A DNA stretch of 64,000 nt from Ruminococcus sp. Lineage in GTDB: Bacteria > Bacillota > Clostridia > Oscillospirales > Ruminococcaceae. Location: assembly GCF_016287535.1 (NCBI RefSeq), contig NZ_JAEFAJ010000014.1:1-64000 (forward strand), in the 5' to 3' direction. A model generated the notes under the pieces. The model was not told where the DNA came from. It made no database searches and saw only the letters and a program-made list of their open reading frames with translations. This document shows positions 52,784 to 62,510 of the stretch, piece after piece. How positions within the stretch are numbered: position 1 is the stretch's first letter; each line of letters opens with the position of its first letter. A program made the translations under genes and the position numbers.

Positions 52784-55213
52784 ATGAAACTTATAAAAAA
52801 AGTGCTGCCTGTCGTGACAGCGGTCACAATGGCTGTGGGAAATGCTGCGTTATTCCCTGTTATATCCGATGCAGAGGCTGTGAACTGGGAAAAATATCTG
52901 AATGCTTGTCCGGAATGGCTGCCAAGGGATTTTGAATCCGCTATGGATTTCTATAATACCTTTGGTTCCTCCAGAGCGGATAATGATACTATATGTATCG
53001 TAAGCCATGTACCTGACGGTTATAAAATGAAAGCCGGTATAAAAGCGGCTTATGTCAGTGATGAGGTCAGGGCGGAATCCGAATATGAATCCCATATCTT
53101 CAGTTTTAACTTCAGGCTTCCCGAAGAGCCGGATAAGAGTGACGCAAAGGCGTATGCGGATTATCTGGATACCATGAGACGGTATGAATACTCCGATATC
53201 GCGGAAAAAGGCACTCCCGGCTTCCATTATGAAGCACTGGTCATATTAAACAATACCGCAAAGGGATTTGATGTTGATGTCAGCCTTGAGGATAAAACAA
53301 CAGGCAAGTCATCAGAAGGCGTGAGATACACCTTTGTCAATGAGGAAGGTGTTCTCAGAGAGACTGACATTTACAGCTGGCTGCCTGATTCTGTTCCTGA
53401 ATTCAATGAATACATGAAAAAGAACGGAAACATCTCATACAGAGACGGTATGCTCATCTACTGCAACACTATCAATTACTCAACAGGAGCGGCTCTGAAT
53501 GTTGACCAGACCGGTTCCGGAAAGCTGAAGCTTGCTGTTGACGGAACAATTAATAGAGATGAGCTCATTCAGTCCGCAGGCGGCGCTTCAAGCGTAATGA
53601 TGATATATAAGGGTGAGACCGAAGGAAATGTAGATATCACCTTTACGTCAGGCAGGTCATGGGCGGTTGACGCGTCGGATCATAAGACGCTGACTGCTTC
53701 TGTCCATATCGACAGTAATATGGACGTTACAGAGAAAAGTGTACAAGTGCCTGAATGGATACCGCAGGATTACGTGTCAGCTGTCAATTTCAGCAATGAG
53801 CACGGCGCGTCATTTGTAAAGGACGGTATTATCTGTCTGGTACGCTGTATGGACTATGATATGCAGAGGTACAGCGGACTTAGCTTTGAGGGAACAGCTG
53901 CGGAAAAGATAAAGAGCTGTGAGCTTATAGACAGGGTATATAGTGATCCGGACAATGGTTACATATCCTATAATGTCATGGCTTACGATATACCGGATAA
54001 TACGGATATTACTGTGAACTTTACGTACGGACGGTTCAGCGAGAACATGAAAGCTGTAAGATCATTCAGCTTCATAAAAGACAGCACAGGTTATATAACC
54101 CAGACCGACTGGTATTCATGGCTGCCGGACAGTTCTGAGGAGTTCAGTGCGTACTATGATAAACACGGCACATTTTCAATTCAGGACGGCTATGTTATGT
54201 ACTGCACCAACGCTCCTGCTGATGGAACATATGAATTCGTTATCGGGCAGAACGGATCTGGAACTTTTATCGAGGAGCATGAAGAAGTATCTGAAAAGCG
54301 GGAGATTACGGAGAGCGATGATGAAGAGGAAGATAACAGCAGGCAGCGTTACATAATAAAGCTGTTCAGGCCTGTAAAGGCAGGTACAGTCAGACTCGCG
54401 GTCAGAAGAAAAGGAAGATGGGATGATGTGAACATCTGTGAAGATGCAGCGTATTTCAGGATCACCGATGATATGCACATCATACCTGCGGAAGAAACAG
54501 ACATAAAGACCACAGTCATGGGCGACTGCAACGGAGACGGTGTTATCGGTATCTCTGATATGGTGGCTCTGAAAAAGTGGCTCCACGGAAAAAGCAGTCT
54601 GCCGGAGTATGGCAGCGCAGACGTCAACGGTGACGGTTCTGTTGATATATTCGATCTTGTTGAGATAAGAAAGCAGTTGATAAATGGTATCACTGAAGCG
54701 CCGAGACCTGTCATGGTTTTTATAAGCGAAAACTTTGCATGGTCGGTATATCAGAGCGTTACTGTTATTGATCAGTACGGAACAGCTTACAGCTTTAAAT
54801 ATGGTGATGAAAGTTCAAGCTGGTCTGATGCACAGGGCGTGATATTATCAATGTATGATTCCGGGTGGTACGACAGGATATTGAAAATAATGGCAGAAAG
54901 TCCGGGCTCAGCAGGCTTCATACCTGATTCGGTAATGGCTGCGGCAAACAGTTTCGCGGAAAAGACCGCAAGCTACAGTGATACGAAAATGTACAGCGTC
55001 GGATATATGTGCGATGCGGGCAGCAATTCGCTGTATCTTGTGAACACCGGTTCCGACGGAAAGCCGGTTAAGGCTGCGATAGCGACATTCGGCGACGCGG
55101 TAGGCTGGATAGACGATAAGGAAGTCAAGGACTTTATAAAGCTGCTTGACAGCTATGATATTTACGGCAGAGGTATCATAGAAGTGCTTGAGAAAAACAA
55201 GGGATTTTTCTGA
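52784..55213 (+). CDS. Secreted dockerin protein with two WxPxDF modules
   Basis: GTGAGGG precedes ATG 52784. The 809-residue product has a signal peptide and two modules of about 250-290 residues. They open with WLPRDFESAMDFYNTFG (about 45) and WIPQDYVSAVNFSNEHG (about 325), and each contains the internal YSWLPDS motif and an SxxDGxxxYC segment. A dockerin lies at about 580-636 (GDCNGDGVIGISDMVALKKW and ADVNGDGSVDIFDLVEIRKQ), and an unassigned C-terminal domain covers 645-809. One module is shared with the protein at 17102, which carries a single copy. It is probably a cellulosome component with a binding role. Confidence 0.8.
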   Translation: MKLIKKVLPVVTAVTMAVGNAALFPVISDAEAVNWEKYLNACPEWLPRDFESAMDFYNTFGSSRADNDTICIVSHVPDGYKMKAGIKAAYVSDEVRAESEYESHIFSFNFRLPEEPDKSDAKAYADYLDTMRRYEYSDIAEKGTPGFHYEALVILNNTAKGFDVDVSLEDKTTGKSSEGVRYTFVNEEGVLRETDIYSWLPDSVPEFNEYMKKNGNISYRDGMLIYCNTINYSTGAALNVDQTGSGKLKLAVDGTINRDELIQSAGGASSVMMIYKGETEGNVDITFTSGRSWAVDASDHKTLTASVHIDSNMDVTEKSVQVPEWIPQDYVSAVNFSNEHGASFVKDGIICLVRCMDYDMQRYSGLSFEGTAAEKIKSCELIDRVYSDPDNGYISYNVMAYDIPDNTDITVNFTYGRFSENMKAVRSFSFIKDSTGYITQTDWYSWLPDSSEEFSAYYDKHGTFSIQDGYVMYCTNAPADGTYEFVIGQNGSGTFIEEHEEVSEKREITESDDEEEDNSRQRYIIKLFRPVKAGTVRLAVRRKGRWDDVNICEDAAYFRITDDMHIIPAEETDIKTTVMGDCNGDGVIGISDMVALKKWLHGKSSLPEYGSADVNGDGSVDIFDLVEIRKQLINGITEAPRPVMVFISENFAWSVYQSVTVIDQYGTAYSFKYGDESSSWSDAQGVILSMYDSGWYDRILKIMAESPGSAGFIPDSVMAAANSFAEKTASYSDTKMYSVGYMCDAGSNSLYLVNTGSDGKPVKAAIATFGDAVGWIDDKEVKDFIKLLDSYDIYGRGIIEVLEKNKGFF

Positions 55214-55283
55214 TAAGCGGATTATTCCGAACTTTGATGATTATTTCAGGGGAATACAGTGGGAGTGTGGCAGAATAACTGCA

Positions 55284-55317
55284 AGAGGGTGAGCCTTAGG
55301 TGCTCACCCTCTTTTTT
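55284..55317. terminator. Terminator between convergent genes
   Basis: AGAGGGTGAGC pairs with GCTCACCCTCT, followed by TTTTTTT. It ends the plus-strand dockerin gene and may also serve the minus-strand xylanase-esterase gene. Confidence 0.92.
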
Positions 55318-55336
55318 TATGCTATATCATGAATGC

Positions 55337-57739
55337 TTATTTGAATGCATATCTCATGAAAGTATACAGATGAGGCTTAACAGAGTCTGCACCATGAGTA
55401 CCGCCGGGTATGGACTGATAAACATGGTCAACGCCGTTTCTTGTGAGGATATCGCTGTACTGTTTCGGGAAAGTTCCTACAGTACCGTCATTCGTACCGC
55501 CGGTTATCATGAATACAGCCGGTTCAGGACCAACATCTCTGAACTTCATTTCACTTTCCTGCATACAGCCGGGGTGATGCATGAACATATCAGAGCCTGG
55601 TGTGATACCGGGTGCCGGACAAGCGCCGCCCACATAGCCGAAGAGGTCGGGACGCATAAGTCCGCAGTAGATAGCTTCACGGCCGCCCATTGAGAAACCG
55701 GTTATAGCTCTGTTTTCTCTGCCTGTCTTTACCGGATAGTTCTCTTCGATGAAAGGAATGAGGCTGTCTGAGATATCATACAGGAAGTTATCATACTCAG
55801 CGCAGGTCTGCTGATTGATACCGCTTGGGCTGTTCATGGTCTTGCTGGTGAACATATTGGGAGTAACTACTATGAACTCCTCAGCCTGACCGCTGGACAT
55901 AAGACCTGTCATAAGCTCCTGAACGCCCATACCGTTTACCATATCGTTCTCGCTTCCCATGATACCGTGCAGAACATACATTACGGGGTATTTCTTGTTC
56001 GGATCATAGTTCGGAGGCAGTATGACGTTACAGTTCTTTGTCTTGCCTGTGTATTTGCACATATACGATTTTTTCTCCACCTTGCACTGGCTTGACTTTT
56101 CAGCGCCGTTGGGAACAGTTGTAGGCATATCGTTCTTTATCTTGCTGTTGAGCTTGACGGAAGCTGAACCTCCGCCGGAAGTGGTTGTTGTTGTGGAAGT
56201 TGTCCTAATTGTCGTTGTAGTTGTGGTAGCGGTAGTCGTTGTAGTTACAGGATCCGGCAGCTTTTCCGCGCCGAGGAGATATTTCTGTAAGCATACAAGG
56301 TCAGCCACATTTACAACGCCGTCGCCGTTTACGTTCGAGTTGGGAGGAACTGTGCCTGCGCCGGACATCATATTGAGGATACCTCTTCTAAGAGGAGCAA
56401 GGTCGAATACATCTACGATACCGTCCTCGTTTGTATCGCCTCTCTTGCCGTTTGAAGGCTGTGTTGTGACGGTAGTAGTGCTGCTGTTTCCGTTCAGAGA
56501 TACAAGAGCCGGGGTACCGTTAACACCTGCATAAGCGTTGTCGATATAGAAATCCGTCAGGCTGTCGGTAGCTTCAACATAAAGAATAAGGTTCTTTGCT
56601 CCGGACGGGATCGTGTATGCAGGATTGGAAAGCTCCACCCAGTCAGTGGAAGCGGAAGCTTCCGCGACCATGTCATATATATCCGTACCGCTTGAATCAG
56701 TGTACTGAAGAGTAAGCTTCATAGAAGCTGCTGAATCCGGCTTTGCGTCAACGCCGAAGCTGTATGTCTCGCCGGGGATAAATGTACTCGTGTCAAGGGA
56801 TATAGCAGCGCCGTTCCATTTGTCTGTACGTCCGGAGACGTATAAGCCCTTTGAGCCGTCGTAGCCGCCTGAGGCTGCCTCTACGGATGCGCTTCCTCTG
56901 CCGCTCCAGTTGCCTGCACCGCTTTCAAATGTTTCCGTGAAATAGTAACCGTTCTCATCAGCCTGCACCGGCTCTTTTACTTCGGTTCCCGGAGTTGTCT
57001 GATCATCGGGATCGTCTGAGGTCGGGAAGGAGATAGACTTGACGTTTGCCGAGCCGTTAGACCTGTAACCCTCGATATTGAGGGATACCTCATAGAGAGT
57101 TCCCGACATATCAAGACCTGCCTGCGACCATGCGTCAAAGTGTTTGGATACGCTGATGGTGCCCTTCATGTAGTTGGTCTGATTGTTTCTCGAACCGCTT
57201 GTCTGGCGGATGCTCCAGTACTGCGGGAATGTGGCAGTACCGTCAAGTGAGGGCTGGTTATAGCGCATAGTCTTGCATATATCATAAGTATTGCCGTTGA
57301 GAGTTACTGTGCCCTTTCTTTCTGCACCGTCTCCTGGCGGACGCCAGTCGCCCCAGCCTTCGACGATGTAGTATTCCATAAGAGGGTTCCTCGTCCAGCC
57401 ATATACACACATATAGGAATTTCCTCTCGGTGTGTATTCAACATCGTAGTTGAGGGTTATGCTGCCGAATTCCTTGTAGTTTTTCTTCTGACTGTCAAAG
57501 TTTTTGCCCATGCGGGCGAGGAAGTTCTCAATGTTGCTCCATGAGCAGGTGAAAGAGCCTGCACTTGGGTTCATTGATATCTGTCCCTGACCGTTCTGAT
57601 TCCACATTTCGTAATCGTAGCCGCCGATATTTCCTCTTTCCTGCTGGTCGGCAGCTGAAGCTGTGAAAGGAACGGAAGAAAAGATCATCACAGCGGAAGC
57701 TGCACCGCCGATGATCTTTTTGATGTTTGTAAATTTCAC
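55337..57739 (-). CDS. Cellulosomal GH11 xylanase - CBM22 - dockerin - CE1 esterase
   Basis: The start is GTG 57739 (minus), 8 bases after AAAGGAG; the GTG at 57748 overlaps that site. Of 800 residues, a GH11 xylanase domain covers about 37-250, with nucleophile and acid/base Glu in NPLMEYYIVEGWGDW and NIEGYRSNGSA. A CBM22-like module follows at about 265-413, a dockerin at about 430-490 (GDTNEDGIVDVFDLAPLRRG and SNVNGDGVVNVADLVCLQKY) and a Thr-rich linker. A CE1 esterase completes the protein (about 530-800; YVLHGIMGSE, GFSMGGREA with Ser near 683, GTHGADS His). It cuts xylan and removes feruloyl or acetyl groups. The layout resembles Ruminococcus bifunctional xylanases. Confidence 0.9.
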   Translation of the reverse strand: MKFTNIKKIIGGAASAVMIFSSVPFTASAADQQERGNIGGYDYEMWNQNGQGQISMNPSAGSFTCSWSNIENFLARMGKNFDSQKKNYKEFGSITLNYDVEYTPRGNSYMCVYGWTRNPLMEYYIVEGWGDWRPPGDGAERKGTVTLNGNTYDICKTMRYNQPSLDGTATFPQYWSIRQTSGSRNNQTNYMKGTISVSKHFDAWSQAGLDMSGTLYEVSLNIEGYRSNGSANVKSISFPTSDDPDDQTTPGTEVKEPVQADENGYYFTETFESGAGNWSGRGSASVEAASGGYDGSKGLYVSGRTDKWNGAAISLDTSTFIPGETYSFGVDAKPDSAASMKLTLQYTDSSGTDIYDMVAEASASTDWVELSNPAYTIPSGAKNLILYVEATDSLTDFYIDNAYAGVNGTPALVSLNGNSSTTTVTTQPSNGKRGDTNEDGIVDVFDLAPLRRGILNMMSGAGTVPPNSNVNGDGVVNVADLVCLQKYLLGAEKLPDPVTTTTTATTTTTTIRTTSTTTTTSGGGSASVKLNSKIKNDMPTTVPNGAEKSSQCKVEKKSYMCKYTGKTKNCNVILPPNYDPNKKYPVMYVLHGIMGSENDMVNGMGVQELMTGLMSSGQAEEFIVVTPNMFTSKTMNSPSGINQQTCAEYDNFLYDISDSLIPFIEENYPVKTGRENRAITGFSMGGREAIYCGLMRPDLFGYVGGACPAPGITPGSDMFMHHPGCMQESEMKFRDVGPEPAVFMITGGTNDGTVGTFPKQYSDILTRNGVDHVYQSIPGGTHGADSVKPHLYTFMRYAFK

Positions 57740-57826
57740 TTCAATCACTCCTTTGTTAAAATAAGCAAATTACATGATTTCGGTAATCCCCTGAGGAGCC
57801 TGGCGCTCCTTTGTTTCTATACTATT

Positions 57827-57856
57827 ATTATAGTATGAATGACTGATGAATTGCAA
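57827..57856 (-). promoter_or_regulatory. Sigma-A type promoter of the xylanase-esterase gene
   Basis: On the minus strand, TTGCAA (57856-57851), an 18-base spacer and TATAAT (57832-57827). A hairpin (AGGAGC/GCTCCT, about 57794-57810) lies in the leader. Confidence 0.65.
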
Positions 57857-58003
57857 GTCAAAACTTGTGATAGTTATAGACTATCGTCAAAGATTGCTTA
57901 CAAATGGTTAAAAATATGTAAAATATTAATGATGATATATACTTTAATAACTATAATCATATATTAGGGTTATATTTTGATAACCATAATGTAACATTTT
58001 GAC

Positions 58004-58032
58004 TTGACAAAGAAATACATTTGTGATAAAAT
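58004..58032 (+). promoter_or_regulatory. Sigma-A type promoter
   Basis: TTGACA (58004-58009), a 17-base spacer and TAAAAT (58027-58032), ahead of the first M4 peptidase gene. Confidence 0.78.
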
Positions 58033-58082
58033 ATACTTACCGCGGTAAAATAATTAATCAACAGCAATACATGGAGGGAAAA

Positions 58083-60086
58083 ATGAATAAAGGATTTAAT
58101 AAACTCGTAGCATCTGTTTTATCATTAAGTTTAATTGCAGGTTATACGAACACCATTCCAAACTCAACAGCAAAGGCTGAAGAGAACACATTCAACGGAT
58201 TTGAAATTGCAGGAGAGGTCGGACTCGATACCGCTTCTGCCGAAGTAGCTGAAGAGCTTGAACAGCTCAGCAGCTTAAACGATAATGGGGTACCTGATAT
58301 TACCGTTTCTGAGAACAACGAAGTATCACAGATCAACGGCACACTTTCGGATACAAGCGTCAATACCAAGAATGACGCATTGTCTGTTATAGATAATATT
58401 TCAAATCTTCTCGGAATAGATAATGCATACCGTGAACTGAAGTTTGAAAGCTGCACTAACAGTCTGTACAATGATATCTATTCCTTCAATCAGTATTACA
58501 AGGGACTTGAAATGGTCAATTCCGGTATTACGGTCATCGTAAACAAGGAAACACGTGAGCCTAAGTTCCTCAACAGTTCATATGTATCAGATTTTTCGAT
58601 CGATATAACACCTCAGATATCTGAATATCAGGCTATTGATGCAGTAAGAAACAACTGCGGTGATTATTCTGGTTCATATCCGAGACTGGTAATATATACT
58701 GATGACAATGGCATAAGCTCGCTTGCATGGGAGTGCAATGTCGCTTCACTGACAACAGGCAAGGTATATGTTGACGCAGTAAACGGCGGCATACTCTTTG
58801 AGGAGAAGCTTGTTCATGGCGCTAAACTGACCAATGACGGCAGCGAGGAGCACTACTTAGTGGATTACAACCGCCTCATGCCAAAGGCTGGTTCGTATTA
58901 CATCGATATCGACCACAATAAGAGCGCTTTAAAGTTCTTCTTCCGTGACAAGATAAGAAATATCGCTATCCTCAGGAGCAATTCCTATTACGGCAGATTC
59001 GCGGGCAACGATTTTTATATATACTGCCACGATGATTACCAGAATATTTTCCGTACAAATTATGCTGAAAATGTTTTCTGGAAGACAGTAAACAATGATG
59101 ATATGTATAATCATTTATCGGATTACCTTGCAGAAACAGCTACCTTATACAATGCGGAAAAGGCATATGATTTCTACAAAAACACTTTCGGCTGGATCGG
59201 TGCAGACGGAAGGGGAAGCACACTGAATATTATACCTGAGCTCAGAGACAATGGCGGATATAGTATTAATAACGCAATGGCTTTCAACGGAAACAATCTT
59301 CTTGTATTCGGCGCAAAAGGCTGGGATTCAAATAACAATGAGATGAGCTGCTGGGGTGCTGACCCTGATATCGTTACTCACGAGTTCACTCATCTTGTAA
59401 CTCATGCAAAGCTTGGCTGGGGTCCGTCTTCCAACCACGAGACACAGGCGCTGAATGAAGCATACAGCGACATTATTGCTGAATATGCGGATGAGACTCC
59501 TGAATGGAAGCAGGGAACTGACATTTACCTGGACAATGCCGATGAATCGCTCTTTATAAGAAATCATGTTCGTCCTTCTTCACCTCAGTTATCAAAGTAC
59601 AATGGCGCAGGAAGCCTTGATAATGCAGAGTGTCACAGGGCTGCGACCATAATTACTCATATTGCATATATAATGCACCGTATGGGAATCGAGGATGAAG
59701 TAGGAGTACGTATCTGGTACGGTTCACTTGATTACCTTAAAAACACAAAGAAGGACTTTGCAGCCTGCAGAAAGGCAGTCCTTGCAGCAATAAGTGATGC
59801 GGTATACGATAAGTCTTTCAACGGCAAGTACAATGATTCTTGGTGGGATTATACCCTTATGACAAACGCTGCTTTCAACCGTTCAGGTGTTCTTCCTGAG
59901 GATCTGCTCGGCGATCTGGATCATGACGGCGTTATCACTAAAAATGACGCTAAGTTACTGAAGCTGGATCTTGACGGTATCAGCTCTCTGCCGACCAGTG
60001 ATCTGTTGCTTGCAGATATCAACATGGACAGCTATGTTGATATGGACGACTATATTGATTACTTCTTCGATTATAATTTAATATGA
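58083..60086 (+). CDS. M4 (thermolysin-like) metallopeptidase with dockerin
   Basis: ATG 58083 follows GGAGGG; the frame extends to 58023 without support. The 667-residue product has a signal peptide and an FTP/PepSY-type propeptide (about 85-250). The catalytic domain has the zinc site HEFTHLVTH (near 434), the third ligand in NEAYSDI about 20 residues later, and a C-terminal half with HRAATIITHIAYIMHRMG. A divergent dockerin closes the protein (about 610-667; GDLDHDGVITKNDAKLLKLD and ADINMDSYVDMDDYIDYFFD). It is a secreted neutral protease, probably bound to the cellulosome. Confidence 0.88.
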   Translation: MNKGFNKLVASVLSLSLIAGYTNTIPNSTAKAEENTFNGFEIAGEVGLDTASAEVAEELEQLSSLNDNGVPDITVSENNEVSQINGTLSDTSVNTKNDALSVIDNISNLLGIDNAYRELKFESCTNSLYNDIYSFNQYYKGLEMVNSGITVIVNKETREPKFLNSSYVSDFSIDITPQISEYQAIDAVRNNCGDYSGSYPRLVIYTDDNGISSLAWECNVASLTTGKVYVDAVNGGILFEEKLVHGAKLTNDGSEEHYLVDYNRLMPKAGSYYIDIDHNKSALKFFFRDKIRNIAILRSNSYYGRFAGNDFYIYCHDDYQNIFRTNYAENVFWKTVNNDDMYNHLSDYLAETATLYNAEKAYDFYKNTFGWIGADGRGSTLNIIPELRDNGGYSINNAMAFNGNNLLVFGAKGWDSNNNEMSCWGADPDIVTHEFTHLVTHAKLGWGPSSNHETQALNEAYSDIIAEYADETPEWKQGTDIYLDNADESLFIRNHVRPSSPQLSKYNGAGSLDNAECHRAATIITHIAYIMHRMGIEDEVGVRIWYGSLDYLKNTKKDFAACRKAVLAAISDAVYDKSFNGKYNDSWWDYTLMTNAAFNRSGVLPEDLLGDLDHDGVITKNDAKLLKLDLDGISSLPTSDLLLADINMDSYVDMDDYIDYFFDYNLI

Positions 60087-60172
60087 TCGGCTGACCGGGC
60101 TCTAAAGGCTTCGGCAGCAGTTAACCGCAGCATACAGCTGCAATAACTATCAGGAAGTTTTATACTCAGTTA

Positions 60173-60207
60173 CTGAGAGAACCTCTTTTTAAGAAGGGGT
60201 TCTCTCA
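60173..60207 (+). terminator. Rho-independent terminator
   Basis: TGAGAGAACC pairs with GGTTCTCTCA around a partly paired TCTTTTTAAGAAGG loop; a short T-rich tract follows. Confidence 0.75.
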
Positions 60208-60273
60208 AACTTTCTTATGGAACTTCCGTTATTATAAAATATGCGAATCGCAAAAAATACAGGAGTGAAGAAA

Positions 60274-62229
60274 ATGAGAAGATTATTTGCAAGGATAGCA
60301 GCGGCTTCAATGACCGTATCTGTGATCGTTTCGGCGGTCCCTGCTGCAATGGCGGCACAGGCGGCTGAGATATATCCCGGTGACGGCTATGTCAGGACCT
60401 CGCCGCAGCTTTACAGAACATTTGACGGCTCGACCGGTTGTGTCAACTGCGCAAAAGAGACTTACAGCAATAATATATGGCTGGTAGACAAGGAAAATAA
60501 TGTGCGTGTTATCGGTGACGGCAGTTATTCTGTGTCAGGCGAGGGAAACGGGAGAGTTGAACAGTTCAGGACTCCGACTAATATAGAGCCGGTTGCAGCT
60601 GATGCAGCGGACTGGGACACAAAGGCGGAAATGCTGGCTAACGTGGTAAAGGTACGTAACTATTACAGGAATACCCTGAATCACACGGATTTTGATTTTT
60701 CCGGTTCAGGAGATCAGGGCTTCTATGCGTTTGAGTTCAATAACTCATGTGACGCCCGTGCCCGTATCTCAACGGACAACTTTGGAAAATGCCAGGACTA
60801 TACAGCGAATCTGCTTGGCTTTGGCGAAGGAGATCAGGAAAATTATTTCAGTATGGGCGTTGATGTCGGAGCTGTCGGTCATGAGTTCACGCACCTTTTC
60901 GTAAATAAGGAGCTTGGCTGGTGGCCTGACAAAATGAACACTGAGACAGAAGCGCTTATGGAAGCGTACTGCGACATTATCGGCGAGCTCTGCGAGGACG
61001 AGCCTGACTGGATGGTGGGAGCAGATGTGTTCAGGGCGAATACTTACGGAGAAAAGAAGTATTCCCTCAGAGATATGAGAAATCCTCAGGGAACCAGGAA
61101 TCCTAAGTTCGGAGATATTTACATTGATTACTTTGATGATTACTCAAATTACAAGAGAAAGCTTGAATGGCTGAAGAGCAACAATCCGTATCCCATGCAT
61201 CCCTGCTATCTTGGCACCACAGTCATTGACCATGCGGCATACCTGATGTATGAGGCAGGCATATCCAAGGATGATCTTGCGAAGATATGGTACCGCTCCG
61301 TATATTATTACAGAGGCGATACAACAAAGGCTACCTTTGTTGACTGTCGTGATGCCGTGGAGAAGGCAGCATATTATTCTTTCGGCAGCTCGTCAAGAGA
61401 GCTTCAGATAGTCAAGAAGGCATTTGACGATGTACGTGTAAAGTCACACCGTACAAGTCTTTCACAGGCAACTGCCGCAGTTCCTACACGTATGTCTGAC
61501 TTTACCAGAATAGAGAGCTATAATCTGCCCGAAGGAAGGTACTGGAACACAGGCGATCCGAATACTGCGAGCAGAGTGGCCAAGTATGGCGACACATCGA
61601 CCTATCTCCCTATGGGACCTACTGCCATTAAAAATTTTGTGATCTGCTCATGGCAGAATGAGGAGCCTTACTATCAGTGTGCCGGCTTTGCGAAGAAGCT
61701 TCAGACAGACTTTTTCCATACGGATACATTTGTGCAGAATTCAGACCTGTCATACGTTCCTGAGCTCGGAGACCACCTCCGTGTTGACCAGTACAGCAGA
61801 AGCACATATCTCGGAACACACAGCGTCTTCATAAGAGCTTTCGATTCAAACACCATTACCTATGCTGACTGCAATTCTGATCAGAATAATGTTATAAAAT
61901 GGAACAACCGTGTTTCGTGGTACCGTGAGAATGACGGAAGATTCTGCTTCTCCGACGGTCTGTGTACCTATAAATTCGTATGGGTCGAAAGACCGCTCAA
62001 GCAGGGCGACACTAACGCAGACGGAGTTCTTGATAATAATGACCTTGTTGCTATGGACAATATCATCAGCGGCAATATCTCTTACAGGATGTACGATGGA
62101 CTGCTGCGTGAATTTACAGCAGATATCAACGGCGACTATGTTGTTGACAGCGCAGACAGGGATATACTTTACGATCTCATCAATTGCAGAAACTACGCAA
62201 GGGAAAGATACGGATTTGTGATATACTGA
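60274..62229 (+). CDS. M4 metallopeptidase with CHAP-like domain and dockerin
   Basis: ATG 60274 follows GGAGTGAAG. Of 651 residues, the signal peptide is followed directly by an M4-type catalytic region (zinc site GHEFTHLF near 202, third ligand in MEAYCDI) with no FTP propeptide. Residues about 450-572 (YQCAGFAKKL, then GDHLRV and GTHSVFIRAF, then TYADCNSDQ) have the Cys ... His ... polar order of CHAP/NlpC-type papain-fold domains, which cut peptidoglycan peptides. A dockerin closes the protein (about 578-640; GDTNADGVLDNNDLVAMDNI and ADINGDYVVDSADRDILYDL). The combination of two protease folds is unusual. Confidence 0.8.
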   Translation: MRRLFARIAAASMTVSVIVSAVPAAMAAQAAEIYPGDGYVRTSPQLYRTFDGSTGCVNCAKETYSNNIWLVDKENNVRVIGDGSYSVSGEGNGRVEQFRTPTNIEPVAADAADWDTKAEMLANVVKVRNYYRNTLNHTDFDFSGSGDQGFYAFEFNNSCDARARISTDNFGKCQDYTANLLGFGEGDQENYFSMGVDVGAVGHEFTHLFVNKELGWWPDKMNTETEALMEAYCDIIGELCEDEPDWMVGADVFRANTYGEKKYSLRDMRNPQGTRNPKFGDIYIDYFDDYSNYKRKLEWLKSNNPYPMHPCYLGTTVIDHAAYLMYEAGISKDDLAKIWYRSVYYYRGDTTKATFVDCRDAVEKAAYYSFGSSSRELQIVKKAFDDVRVKSHRTSLSQATAAVPTRMSDFTRIESYNLPEGRYWNTGDPNTASRVAKYGDTSTYLPMGPTAIKNFVICSWQNEEPYYQCAGFAKKLQTDFFHTDTFVQNSDLSYVPELGDHLRVDQYSRSTYLGTHSVFIRAFDSNTITYADCNSDQNNVIKWNNRVSWYRENDGRFCFSDGLCTYKFVWVERPLKQGDTNADGVLDNNDLVAMDNIISGNISYRMYDGLLREFTADINGDYVVDSADRDILYDLINCRNYARERYGFVIY

Positions 62230-62252
62230 TCCCTGAGACAGCTGAACATGAA

Positions 62253-62290
62253 AAAAACTCCCGTGCAGCATATGCTGTACAGGAGTTTTT
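62253..62290 (+). terminator. Rho-independent terminator
   Basis: AAAAACTCC and GGAGTTTTT arms enclose GTGCAGCATATGCTGTAC, itself palindromic, giving a long stem with a T-run. Confidence 0.9.
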
Positions 62291-62510
62291 GATTATAACA
62301 GGTTGTACATTTCCTATAAACAACGGTATACGCTGTTGTTGATTGCTGCAAAGATAAAAATGGTAAGGAACTATTAACAGAAAGAACAATATCTTCAACA
62401 GGTATATGTGATATTATATTACTGTAAGGATATGATACTTCAATGGGTAAGGCAGTCATGATTACATAAAGTATTCATGAAAAACTGTCAGATCACACGG
62501 AGGTGAGGGA

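Noticed and set aside
55259-55693. 144-residue plus-strand frame
   Set aside because: Opposite the catalytic CE1 esterase domain and running through a terminator.
62291-62510. Open stretch ending in TGICDIILL before the GGDEF gene
   Set aside because: Protein-like but without a start codon or ribosome binding site; too short to separate a remnant from chance.
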